Assembly (NCBI RefSeq): GCF_030463565.1
Contig: NC_134643.1
Location: forward strand, 45,980,221-46,044,220
DNA from: Pelecanus crispus
Lineage: Eukaryota; Chordata; Aves; Pelecaniformes; Pelecanidae
DNA length: 64,000 nt
Reading direction: 5' to 3'
The position numbers and the translations under genes were made by a program. Below the pieces are notes generated by a model. It was given only the letters and a program-made list of their open reading frames with translations, was not told the DNA's origin and made no database searches. This document shows positions 1 to 8,699 of the stretch, piece after piece. Each line of letters begins with the position of its first letter. Position 1 is the stretch's first letter.

Positions 1-46
1 GAGGAGGCACGGTTTGCTCTTTCATGCCTTTTCTCTCCTTGAGCAG

Positions 47-165
47 GAGGCTCCATCGTCGAGTCGTCGGCCTCCAGCAGCCTCCGCTACCTCTCTTCCA
101 TAGTGGACAGTATTTCTTCCGACGAACCCAAACTGCCCAGCGTGGAGGAAGTGGTGGAGAAATAA
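47..165 (+). CDS. MYF6: MYF6 (MRF4) terminal coding exon, partial gene
   Basis: Last coding exon of myogenic factor 6, a nuclear bHLH transcription factor for skeletal-muscle differentiation. A pyrimidine-rich stretch ending in CAG at 44-46 is the acceptor. Two bases (GA) complete a codon begun in the previous exon, then 38 codons run to TAA at 163-165. The translation carries the C-terminal amphipathic helix motif [13 protein letters not shown], followed by [14 protein letters not shown], which I recognise as the MYF6 C-terminus. The same intron phase and an SSIVD motif occur in the last exon of MYF5 further along the window, as expected for tandem paralogues. The bHLH-encoding exon lies before position 1, so only the tail can be judged; it has no frameshift or internal stop. 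MYOD1 or MYOG would end differently, and the neighbouring MYF5 settles the identity. Confidence 0.95.
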
Positions 166-419
166 ATCCGGTTGCTCTGGTAGTATATTTAACGGAGATG
201 GAGCCCCCACCCCCTTCCCTCTAAGTAATGAAGCAAATTAACACAGTGGAAAGCCCGGGCAGGGGCCTTGTTAAGGTCGAGTCAGGGTACACCTACCCCA
301 AAGAAAATGGCTCTCGCTGACTCGAGCCAAACAGACTTTCCCCCTTTTTCTTTCCTCTTTTTTTTTTTTCCGAGTTTTGTTTTTGTTAAATCGTGTTGCA
401 TAGACCATCCCTCCTCTTC

Positions 420-450
<31 letters not shown>

Positions 451-712
451 AGTTACTTACCTGTGTACCGGTGATCCGCTTTGTCTGAGATTCACCGGAA
501 AGTTCATTCCTGTCTGAGTGAAGCTGTTGGTTGCATTTCGTGTTAGTCGTATTTAAAGAGTTCCCGCCTCGTTTCGTTCCTGTAAATAATTTTAGTACTG
601 TCTTTTCTTTTGTAAACATAACAAATATATATTTAAATGATGGAATGTGATATTGTATATAAGAACAGATTGATTCCTTGGGTTGTAAAATAAAGCTCTT
701 TGTGTTACAGTG
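166..712 (+). other. MYF6: MYF6 3' untranslated region
   Basis: The stretch between the MYF6 stop and the poly(A) signal is non-coding and becomes AT-rich toward its end. It contains two long T runs (about 358-370 and 420-444) and TATATATTTAAATGATGG near 625-642. Cleavage probably falls 15-25 bases after the AATAAA at 689-694, within the GT-rich TTTGTGTTACAGTGTGT. The end point is inferred, not seen. Confidence 0.75.
689..694 (+). terminator. MYF6: MYF6 polyadenylation signal AATAAA
   Basis: A canonical AATAAA hexamer lies 524 bases after the MYF6 stop codon, with a GT-rich downstream element (TTTGTGTTACAGTGTGT) starting within 10 bases. An ATAAAT string overlapping the stop codon at 162-167 is a weaker resemblance and is unlikely to be used. 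Confidence 0.85.
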
Positions 713-2499
713 TGTCCCGTCCCCCCCGTAATTAAGTAATTAACCCGCTCCCGGAGTTAAAACCCGCCGCTGACTTCAGCGGGATCAAGCCCTGAAGAGT
801 CAGACCCACGTCGCCGCGACACGACCCGTGTGACGGGAGGCAGCTCTCCGGACAGATTTTTCCTGCTTTTTCTCCTCCTAGGAGCGTCCCTCCTTACCTA
901 GGGCCGCACCCGCCCTGTTAATTACCCGCCTCCCCGCTTCGCTCCCAGGGGAGGCCGGGCAGGCACGGGTGGGCGCCCGGGCAGGACCCCGCGGCCCCTC
1001 TCCTCGCCCTTGCTTGCGAGGGAAAAGCGGTGCAGCTCCCCTAAAATGTCCGACGGGGCCGCTTGCGTAGCTCGCCGGGCAGGGACGCTTCTTCGGCCTC
1101 GTCCTGCACATGGTGGGTGCGCTTAGGGAGCGCCAGGAGCCCCCCGCGGTCCTTGGGAAGGGAGAGGCTCAGCGCCTCTCGCCTTTCCCTCTCGGGAGCG
1201 GGAACTCGAACGCAGGCCGTGTCTGTGGTAAAATGGACGGCTGTGCTACCCCAGCGGGGCAGCGACGGGCTGCGACAGGGGCCCGCTCCCGTGGGGGCTG
1301 TGATTGCTTCCCGGGGAAGGTAACTCCCCTCGACTTGAGCCTGAGGGAGAAGAGAATGGGGTCCCTCAGGGAGGAAAGAGTTAAGCGGCCGAAAAGGGGG
1401 TTGGGGGGTGGGGTGGGTAACAACATATGAAGCCTTTCACTCAGTGATGTAAAAAAACACGGCCTCTCTGAGGATGCCGGAGCGGAGCCGCTCACAATCG
1501 GAGCGTTACGGTTGGTAACAGATTGTTTGTACCCCGCGAAGGGGCGACCACCGGGGAACAGCACCCGGAGCCCCCCCCGACACGGGGCTGGCAGCGAGCT
1601 GACAGAAGCCGAGGGACGCTGCTTCAGCGCTGCCCGCCGGCGCTCTCCTCCTCAGCTTTACCCCCTGATTTACTGTTTGTGTGCTTCGCAAGGTCACAGC
1701 CACGGTTCTGGAAGGTCTCGCCCTTCCCGGCCGGCACCGGCACCGGCGCGGGTACGTCCGTCTGAAGGGGAAGCTCCGGAGAGAGGCGGCCCCGAGAGCC
1801 GGCTCTCACGGCGGTGCCGTCCTCTCCCCCTTCCCGCGCCGCCGCGGCCAGCCTGCTTTTGAGGCGGCTTCAGCATTGGCTCGAATCGCTCTGTGCTGAG
1901 ATGCTCTCCTGCGAGGAGCCATTGCGGCGGCACAGTGCGGCGGGCACGCAGCGGTACCACAGGTTTCACATAAACCCCTCCGCCTCGGGGAACTCTCGGG
2001 CGCTTCCGAAAGCGGCGCTTTCGTGCCCGATCTCCCCACGTTCGCGACAGCGCCAAGATGCCGTAGTTTGCTCCTGCAGCCCGGGGGCTCGCTCAGCAGC
2101 GGAGCGCTTCGGCTGGGGCTGGCAGCCCCTCGCCTGCCCTAGCGAGCTGCTCCCGTCCCCGCCGGCTCAGCCGGGAGGGCCGAACCGCGCCCCGCCGGCC
2201 CCGCTCCCCGCAGCGGGGAGGGGGGTGCCGAAGCACCCCCGACACCACGGTGTGGGGCCAGCAGCCCGCCGGCCCACCGCCACATCTGCCCCCAGCCCGG
2301 CGGTAACCTCGCCGAGCTGGCCCGGCCGCCCGGTCGGACCCCCGCGGCAGGGTCTCCTCCAGCAGCAGGGTAACTTGAGCGATTGTTTGGAGTAAGTTTG
2401 CCTCGAGGAAGGTTTTTTCCATTAAATAAAGAAAATACCTCCCGAAGAGACTCTCGTGACCCCCGCGGCTATGGCTGACATGCCGGGCTTCCCAGAGAA

Positions 2500-2660
2500 G
2501 GTCCTCAGTGTGTTTGCAATTAAAATGTTTGTGTTTGATATTAATAACGATAATCTTTACCTAAGCCCCCAGCCAAAGCAAACAGGGCCCTGGAATCACA
2601 AATCAAAGGGTAATAACTGGGTAAGGACAAGAGGTTTGTGATTTAATCAAGTCTTTTCTT
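2500..2660. promoter_or_regulatory. Candidate enhancer pocket 1 between MYF6 and MYF5
   Basis: A pocket of about 160 bases with balanced or low GC sits between two CpG-dense blocks. It contains ATCAAAG at 2602-2608, which fits the TCF/LEF consensus, followed at once by TAATAACTGG, plus several ATTA/TAAT homeodomain-core words around 2520-2560. It is flanked downstream by a T run. The composition and motif cluster resemble a conserved non-coding element, but conservation cannot be tested here, so this is an inference. Confidence 0.3.
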
Positions 2661-3053
2661 TTTTTTTTTTTTTCCTTTTTTTCCCGGAGGGGCCACGCAC
2701 AAAGCCACCGAAGTTTTGACACGAATGCGAGTGCCCCCTCCGCCCTCCCCCGTCCCGCTGCAGCTCCTTTAGCACCGGGGAGGCGGGCAGGAGCGCTGCT
2801 CCCGCCGAGCCCACGCCGGACACCGGCCTCCTCCGCTCCTCCCCGCCCCGCCGGGAAGCCACCTGCTCGCTCCCCGAGGAGAGCGGGGCGGCGGAGCTGG
2901 GCCGGCCGCAGGCAGGGGTTGCGGCCGAGGCCGAGCGGGGCCGGGCCCGCCAGCGCCCCGCCGCCCGCCCCGCCTGCCCGGGGCCGGGACGCCCCGCCAC
3001 CGCGCTCCTCTGGCGTGCCGCTCTTCACACCCAGCGTCTAAACCCTCTTTTTC

Positions 3054-3087
3054 TTTCTTTTCTTTTTTTTTTTTTTTTTTTTTTTTT
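3054..3087. repeat. T-rich homopolymer tract
   Basis: A long, nearly uninterrupted T run (TTTCTTTTC then pure T) lies in the MYF6-MYF5 interval. A similar shorter tract is at about 2654-2681. They read as A tails on the minus strand, but no retroposed gene body is visible next to either. Confidence 0.8.
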
Positions 3088-3307
3088 ACCGTGCATCTTT
3101 ATTTGCCTCCCTAAAGCCGCCCGCAGCCCGGAGGGGGAGGCGGGCAGCCGGCAGCGGGCTTTATTTTCTGAGGTCGGAGGCAGGCGTCGACCCGGCAGCT
3201 ATTTCCACAGGGAGAATTCCCGCTTGGATGGCTGCTGCCTTGGGGAACCCGCCGCGATTTTTCCAGAGTTTCCACCTTTCTGTGGAGAACGAGCCGGGGC
3301 AATGGGA

Positions 3308-3332
3308 GCAGTGGGGGGGGGGGGGGGGGGCA
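3308..3332. repeat. Poly-G run
   Basis: A near-pure G run interrupts the MYF6-MYF5 interval within GCAGTGGGG...GGGGCAGGGG. It can form a G-quadruplex and is likely length-polymorphic or prone to sequencing error. No gene is affected. Confidence 0.85.
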
Positions 3333-4639
3333 GGGGAGGGAGGGGGATGAGTAATTGAACCATGTGCTCGCTGGGACGTCCCTCCGATAGCAGGAACTAG
3401 CAACTTTTCCCAGTCTCAAGGCTGCCAAAACCCCCCTCGTGTCCCTTTGATCTCTCTTGGGAGTCCCAGAGTGCCAGCAGAGGCCAATGCCTTCTTCAGC
3501 TGTCTTCTATACAAATCCCTCTGGCAGGTACTAATGTGTTTACTTAGGTGCGCACGGTTCCCAGTGCTGGGGGGAACCAAACGTTTCTCACACGCCTGGA
3601 AGCGCCCGGCCACGACAGCCCAACTGGGAAACAGTTTTGCCGGGGGGGCGGCGCGGAGGAGCCCCCGGCCCCGGCCCCGGCCCCCCCCGGCCGCGGGAGG
3701 GGAGAGGCGGCGGGCGGAGGCGGCACGGAGCCAGGCGGCTGCGGCTTCCCCTGTGCCGGGAGGCACCGTCCCCGCACGCAGCGTTAAATAAAACGCTTCC
3801 CTAAAGAACGCTGTCGCTGCCGCTTGCCGTCCCGCACCACCGGGGCCCGGGCCTGCAGCCCGGCGAGGCCAAGGGGGTGCTGGCTGCGACGGGGCGCGCT
3901 CGGCTGGGTCCCGAACACCTCTCACCACCCCCCGGGCCGGTGACTTACGGTGTCGGTGGGGTTTTCTTTGCTTACATAGGCATGGGGCTTGGAAAAGGAT
4001 TGCACGCACTGCAAATGGTGCCCACATGGGATCCAGTCCCTCCAGAAATAGGTGCGGCAGGGCAATTGCTGCGGAGCGGGGAGGGTTGGGGTGAGGAACA
4101 TCATTTAAAGAGGTCCTGACACCTTCACCATTTTCTCCCTGCCCGTCCGCAGGAGCAGCCAGCCTCTGGTCTTCAGGCTCTTCCCGCTTTCCGGACTTGA
4201 GCCTCCCGTATCCTGAAATGCAGCACTACCATCCCCCCCACCCCCCCCCCGCGCTGCCCCCAGCAGCCTCATTAGCCAGCCTTGCAGTTTGTGTTTTCTC
4301 TCCCCTTCCTTTAGTTTCGCTCGCCTACTGCACTTTTGCAAATTTGTTTTGAGATCACTTTACCAGAGGAGCCGGGGGCTCTTAAGGGATACTAATTACA
4401 GATTTTTTTTTTTTTCTTCCTGAGTGACAGGGTCTTCCATCCTTTCTTCCCCTTCCCCCAAAATATTCAAGGAAAAAGGAAACAAATTTTCCTAGCTCCT
4501 CCAAGACTTTGGGGCAAAGGCACGTTTCTTCCCAACCCCAGCCCCGCTGGATTAGGAGTTAAAGCTGCGAGCTAAAGCTCCGCACGCCCGGAGAGCGGGA
4601 CCCGGGGGGGCTGGCATCGTGCACCGGCAGCTCCGCGGT

Positions 4640-4780
4640 GCGTGCTTGGAGATAAACCCCTGAAAGGTGATCAGAACGGCAACCGGCCCTTTGAAGATCA
4701 AGTTTATTTGTGCACAAAGCATAGATCTGTAAACAAGGTCTATTTTAGCCAGCGCAAACGTGGTAAATCAAATTGTGTGT
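4640..4780. promoter_or_regulatory. Candidate enhancer pocket 2 between MYF6 and MYF5
   Basis: This short pocket holds CTTTGAA at 4689-4695 (TCF/LEF word on the other strand), CACAAAG near 4713, a forkhead core GTAAACA at 4729-4735 and the A/T-rich word CTATTTTAG at 4740-4748, which is one base short of a MEF2 site. It ends in a short GT/GC dinucleotide run at about 4775-4794. The clustering is suggestive, but the motifs are short and common, so the assignment is tentative. Confidence 0.28.
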
Positions 4781-5514
4781 GTGTGTGCGCGCACGCCCCA
4801 GCCCAGCGAAGAGTTCAAGTTACGGCCGAGCAGAACCTCTCCCGACGGCCGGTTTTTTTGGGAAAACAATAGGGAACTGCCGTGCTCCAGACTGGGCCCA
4901 ACCGAGAACAGCAGCCTGCCCCTCGGAGCGGCAGAAGCCTGAAATTCTGAGCTTTCCCCTTTCTGTAAGGTTACTCCTTTATCAACTCTCTGCTTCTCCT
5001 TACAGTATTAATTTCAAAGGGGGCTCCCCCCCCCCCCCCCGGTTATGGCCCCAAATAAAGCGAAGCAGCGCAGATGTAGCCTTCCCCAAGCTTTAGATAA
5101 ATATGCATCCGCTCGGAGGAAGAAGGGTGTGTACATGTTTAAGGATTTTTTTGGTTGGGTTTTTTTGGTTTTTTTTTTTTAAGAAAAAATTTTCGCCTAA
5201 GAGTAGAAACCCGCCTTTGGGGAGTTTGGGGAGGGCAAGGAGCAGACGGGGTCTCCCCAGCCAGCCCGCTGCCGGCCACCCTCCGCCTCTGCGGGGCGGC
5301 TCGGGGGGCTTGGCAGCGGGGTGCTCTCTGAGGGGGTGTCCCCTGCCCGCCTGGCTCCCTCGAAGAGCGGCTCCTTGGGACGACCGGCTCGCCATGCCCT
5401 CCGCGTTACCTCTTCCTGAAGGGGGGGGCACCGGGGACGCCTCCTTCCTGGGCACACAGACCGGCTCCGTGGCGTTTGAACGGCTGCTGGGTCACTCGCT
5501 CTCCCTTTGAGTTA

Positions 5515-5765
5515 ACCCAGGTCACATAATTTTATTCCCAGGTAGGGAAGGTTTCCTTTGCCTTCTCACAATATTTTCCTCAACTACAAAAGCCACCTGG
5601 ACGAAACCAAAGGATTCCTGCGCCTTAGCGAATGCCTGTTAAATGGCTTCATTACCACTCTAATGACCCTTGCACCGCTCCGCTGGCTACTGCTGCGGCT
5701 GGAGCGCTGCAAAGCTTTTGTCCCCGGCTTGTGTAAAGTTACTTAGGGATTGCGGGGTTAGAAAT
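5515..5765. promoter_or_regulatory. Candidate enhancer pocket 3 between MYF6 and MYF5
   Basis: A stretch of about 250 bases with balanced composition follows a CpG-dense block and lies about 0.9-1.1 kb upstream of the MYF5 TATA box. It contains an E-box CACCTG at 5594-5599, an ATTA-containing stretch around 5650-5665 and several short AT-rich words. Nothing in it is coding: a 62-codon frame has no recognisable product. Its role as an upstream control region is inferred from position and composition only. Confidence 0.25.
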
Positions 5766-6233
5766 TTTACACTTCCAGGAGGGGTTTGTTGCACTGGCAG
5801 CTGGGACGCATCTGTAACGGTACAAGTTTGCCTGAAAGCAGAAAATTAGCGAGCCCAAGGCGCTGCTCGGCTGTTGTGTCTCTAGCAGCACCAGGTCACA
5901 CGAGTAGGAGAAAGAATGGGAAGGGGATTTGTCTCGGCGCAAACACGTACACTTTTCTTTTGGGAACGCCTTTCCCTGGGACCCGATCCGACAGCCCTAA
6001 AATCTGGGTTTCCCCACTCCTCGTCTCTCCCGGCCACACGTAGCTGTGCATTTTTGCCCTCTAGTTTGTACATTTAAACGGTCGGTGACACAGCTTTCGT
6101 TGCAGGACAAAGCTCTCCCCAAGATAAATGAAGAAATCTTAGGTCTGAAGAGAGGGATAGGTTGTTTCGGGTTAGACCTGGACAGCGGGCTGTGGGGAAT
6201 AAAGAGACGCAAGTAGATGCTTGTAGGTGCTAC

Positions 6234-6252
6234 TGGGGGGGGGGGGGGGGGT
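6234..6252. repeat. Poly-G run upstream of MYF5
   Basis: A G run in ACTGGGGGG...GGGGTCTACG lies about 370 bases upstream of the MYF5 TATA box. It could form a G-quadruplex in the distal promoter, or it may just be a low-complexity slippage site. It is the second such run in the interval. Confidence 0.85.
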
Positions 6253-6624
6253 CTACGTTAATTGCCCCACGGGGAGAGCCGGGGTCCCTCCCGCTGCCGC
6301 GTGTGATGGGAGATGGGAACACACAGGACGAGGAACAGCTCCGTAGGAAATGTCAGCGGTTCGTGCGGGCCCACTGCCCCTTTTCCTTATTCCATACCAA
6401 ACCTGCAGATTCCCAGACTTGGTTTAAACTTCGGAGATGTGGCGACGGGTGCTGGGGAGGTGGCCGTCTGGAGAAGCACCCAGCTCGCCGCTCTCCAAAG
6501 GAGCGGTGCGGAGCAAATTGTCTCCTGGGGACTGGAGGGGGCTTGCCCAGACAGCCCCCGGCAGGGGATGTGGTGAGATATGCTAATAAAGACTGGCCGC
6601 CGCGGACCAGCCTCCCTTTACATG

Positions 6625-6633
6625 TATATATAA
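6625..6633 (+). promoter_or_regulatory. MYF5: MYF5 TATA box
   Basis: TATATATAA lies 121 bases upstream of the MYF5 ATG, so transcription would start near 6655-6662 and give a 5'UTR of about 95 bases. ATGCTAAT, an octamer-like word, lies about 45 bases upstream of it. This is the only strong TATA box near the gene and it sits at the edge of the CpG island covering MYF5. Confidence 0.8.
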
Positions 6634-6753
6634 GGGCCCCCCGCATCAGCCAAAGGACACTTCGTCTCAGGTCGCTAATTACTGAGGAAATTGCCCCAAG
6701 CGCGCTGCGGAGCGCCTCGCCGAGAGCCGCTGGCTGCCGCCTCCGCTGCAGGG

Positions 6754-8188
6754 ATGGAGGTGATGGACAGCTGCCAGTTCTCCCCCTCCGAGCTCTTCTA
6801 TGACAGCTCCTGCCTCTCCTCGCCGGAGGGCGAGTTCCCCGAGGATTTCGAGCCCCGGGACCTGCCCCCCTTCGGCGTCCACGAGCCCCCCGAGCCCGCC
6901 TGCTCCGAGGAAGAGGAGCATGTCCGGGCTCCCACCGGCCACCACCAGGCCGGCCACTGCCTCATGTGGGCTTGCAAAGCCTGCAAGAGAAAATCCACCA
7001 CAATGGACCGGCGGAAGGCGGCCACCATGAGGGAGAGGAGGAGGCTGAAGAAAGTGAACCAGGCTTTTGAGACCCTCAAGAGATGCACCACTGCCAACCC
7101 CAACCAAAGACTCCCCAAAGTGGAGATCCTGAGAAACGCCATCAGATACATCGAGAGCCTCCAGGAGCTCTTGAGGGAACAGGTAGAAAACTACTATCAC
7201 CTGCCGGGACAGAGCTGCTCCGAACCGACCAGCCCCACTTCCAGCTGCTCCGATGGGATGGTAAGAGCGGGGCAGGAGCGATGGGGCTGTGGGGACCCCA
7301 GGAAGGCCCGCGGGCAGGTCCCCCTCGGCCCGGCGTCGTGGGACCGCTCCCATGGGTGTGGGACGGGCCGCACGCAGCCGGACATCAGGCAAAGGCGCAG
7401 GGTTTGCCTTAAAACAGGCCCCTTCCCAGATTTAACGCTGAGCATGCACACGGGCTTTCCGGGAATGCATGGGGGGGGACGACACGGGAACGCTGCCAGA
7501 GGGCACCCGGCGAGCGCCCCAGCCCCTGGGGGCTCGTCTTTGTGTCCCGTGTCGTGTGTCCGTCCCCCGTCCCCCCACCCCAATTTAGCGGAGCAGCAGA
7601 GGGGTAAAGGAGGGGGGAGACGGGGAAGGCGCTGCCCGGCGTCAGCCCGGCCGGGGAGCTGCGGCCCCGCTCCCTCCCCGCCGGGCTTTAAGGCGCTTTC
7701 CCTCCGCGGGGAGAGCCCCGCCGGCCCCGGGTGGGGGGGCCGGGCCGGCACTCGCCCCTCGCTGTCTTGCAGGCCGACTGCGGCAGCCCCGTCTGGTCGG
7801 CGAGAGGCAGCAGCTTCGACGCCGTCTACTGCTCCGAGATGGCCCACGGTAAGCCCGACCCGCCGGGGGCGCGGGGGGTGGAGGCGGGGGCCGGGGGGGG
7901 GCCGCCCCGCTCCCCGCGGCACTTGGGGAGGGCAGGGCGGGAGCCGGCTGTAACGCGCTGCCGTCCGTCCGCCCGTCCGTCTGTCGGGCCGCAGGGTATG
8001 CCGCCGAGCAGAGCAGCACCCTGTCCAGCCTGGACTGCCTCTCCAGCATCGTGGACCGCCTCTCCCCGGCGGAGGAGCCGGGGCTGCCCCTCCGCGACGC
8101 CGACTCCCTCTCGCCCAGCGCCAGCATCGACTCGGGGCCGGGGACGCCCGGGACGCCGCCGCCCCGACGGACCTACCAGGCGCTATGA
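6754..8188 (+). CDS. MYF5: MYF5, complete myogenic bHLH factor (3 exons)
   Basis: Myogenic factor 5, a nuclear transcription factor that commits cells to skeletal muscle by binding E-boxes as a heterodimer with E proteins. Coding exons are 6754-7260, 7773-7848 and 7995-8188, with donors GTAAGA and GTAAGC and CAG acceptors. The lengths 507+76+194 give 258 codons plus TGA. The ATG is chosen because [13 protein letters not shown] is the conserved MYF5 N-terminus; an in-frame upstream ATG at 6691 adds only unrelated GC-rich residues. A Cys/His-rich region with WACKACKRK (residues 72-80) precedes the bHLH (about 85-140). The myogenic-code residues Ala90-Thr91 and Lys100 are present, then [10 protein letters not shown]. 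Exon 3 encodes the C-terminal helix SSIVDRLSP. The second intron is phase 1 (G/GG). Codon third positions are extremely GC-rich. There is no sign of decay. Confidence 0.97.
7261..7772 (+). other. MYF5: MYF5 intron 1
   Basis: This GC-rich intron of 512 bases runs from GTAAGAGCGG to CTTGCAG. It reads open in the exon-1 frame for a long way, which is a composition effect: the translation is low-complexity and unlike any MYF5. No repeat or other gene was seen inside. Confidence 0.92.
7849..7994 (+). other. MYF5: MYF5 intron 2
   Basis: A short GC-rich intron (146 bases) from GTAAGCCC to GGCCGCAG, with a run of CCGT repeats (CCGTCCGTCCGCCCGTCCGT) just before the acceptor. It splits a Gly codon after its first base. 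Confidence 0.92.
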
Positions 8189-8455
8189 GGGGCCCGGGGG
8201 GGCCGGCACCCCGCGCCTGCCGTCGCCCTCCCCCCGGGGCCGCCCCCCTCGCCCGGCCGCGTCCCGCAAAGGCTTCTCGGGCGAGAGGGGCGGCCCCAGC
8301 CCCGCCTGGCCCGCCGCCCCCCTCCGGGGCTGGGGGCAAAGCCCCCCCCGCCGGGCGCCGGCCCGGGGTCCCCCCCGGGGCAGGCGGGCCCTGGGGCTCG
8401 GGACACACGCGCTACCCTGGAAACCCCGCTGCAAATAAAGCGTGCTGTAAGAGAG
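8189..8455 (+). other. MYF5: MYF5 3' untranslated region
   Basis: A short, very GC-rich and C-rich 3'UTR follows the TGA and ends at the poly(A) site. The cleavage point is inferred to lie 15-20 bases past the AATAAA at 8434-8439. Confidence 0.75.
8434..8439 (+). terminator. MYF5: MYF5 polyadenylation signal AATAAA
   Basis: AATAAA lies 246 bases after the MYF5 stop codon, in a local drop of GC content (GCAAATAAAGCGTGC), followed by the GT-rich GAGCTGTCTGGCC. It is the first such hexamer after the gene. Confidence 0.88.
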
Positions 8456-8699
8456 CTGTCTGGCCTGCCGGTTCTTTAAGTGCAGTCCCTGGTATTGGGG
8501 AGGGCAGCGAGACGCGGCTGCGGGGTGCCCGCCAGCACCCCTGCTCGGCCCCAGCCCAGACTCGGTCACCCCCGACCCCTGCCTGCGTGGGGCCCGGCCC
8601 CATCGTGGCCGTCCTGGGCCGGGAGATGGAGCGTCTGGCCGGGCTGGGGCCTGGGAGCTTGTTTCTCTCCCATCACCAGTGGGGGTTATTCTGAGATGG

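Larger units (their letters stand above)
716..6600. other. MYF6-MYF5 intergenic regulatory interval
   Basis: About 5.9 kb separates the MYF6 poly(A) site from the MYF5 promoter, and no coding exon is recognisable. It alternates CpG-dense blocks (roughly 760-1330, 1530-2400, 2690-3020, 3590-3930 and 5240-5490) with less GC-rich pockets and homopolymer runs. Long open frames on both strands here (up to about 200 codons) are what high GC produces by chance; they overlap each other and match no family. In mammals the interval between Mrf4 and Myf5 is known to hold enhancers for both genes, so a regulatory role is expected from synteny. Which bases matter cannot be read from one genome. Confidence 0.7.
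6690..8660. other. MYF5: CpG island covering the whole MYF5 gene
   Basis: From just upstream of the ATG to about 200 bases past the poly(A) signal, the sequence is strongly GC-rich with frequent CpG, then drops sharply to AT-rich DNA after about 8690. The island covers exons, introns and 3'UTR, unlike a promoter-only island. Antisense open frames of more than 200 codons across it are composition artefacts. Confidence 0.7.

Noticed and set aside
1814-2395. 193-codon plus-strand frame in the MYF6-MYF5 interval
   Set aside because: It lies in a CpG-dense block with overlapping open frames on both strands; low-complexity Pro/Ala/Ser composition and no splice or domain evidence.
3416-4027. 203-codon minus-strand frame in the MYF6-MYF5 interval
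   Set aside because: A GC-driven open frame with Ala/Pro/Arg-rich translation and no recognised domain.
6691-6753. Upstream in-frame ATG extending MYF5 by 21 codons
   Set aside because: The extension is unlike any MYF5 N-terminus. The ATG at 6754 begins the conserved MEVMDSCQF and gives 258 residues.
6679-7392. 237-codon minus-strand frame over MYF5 exon 1
   Set aside because: Shadow of the conserved MYF5 coding frame, with no independent motif.
7197-8408. 403-codon open frame on the minus strand across MYF5
   Set aside because: It is antisense to well-supported MYF5 exons in very GC-rich DNA. The translation is low-complexity Pro/Gly/Ala/Arg and matches no family.
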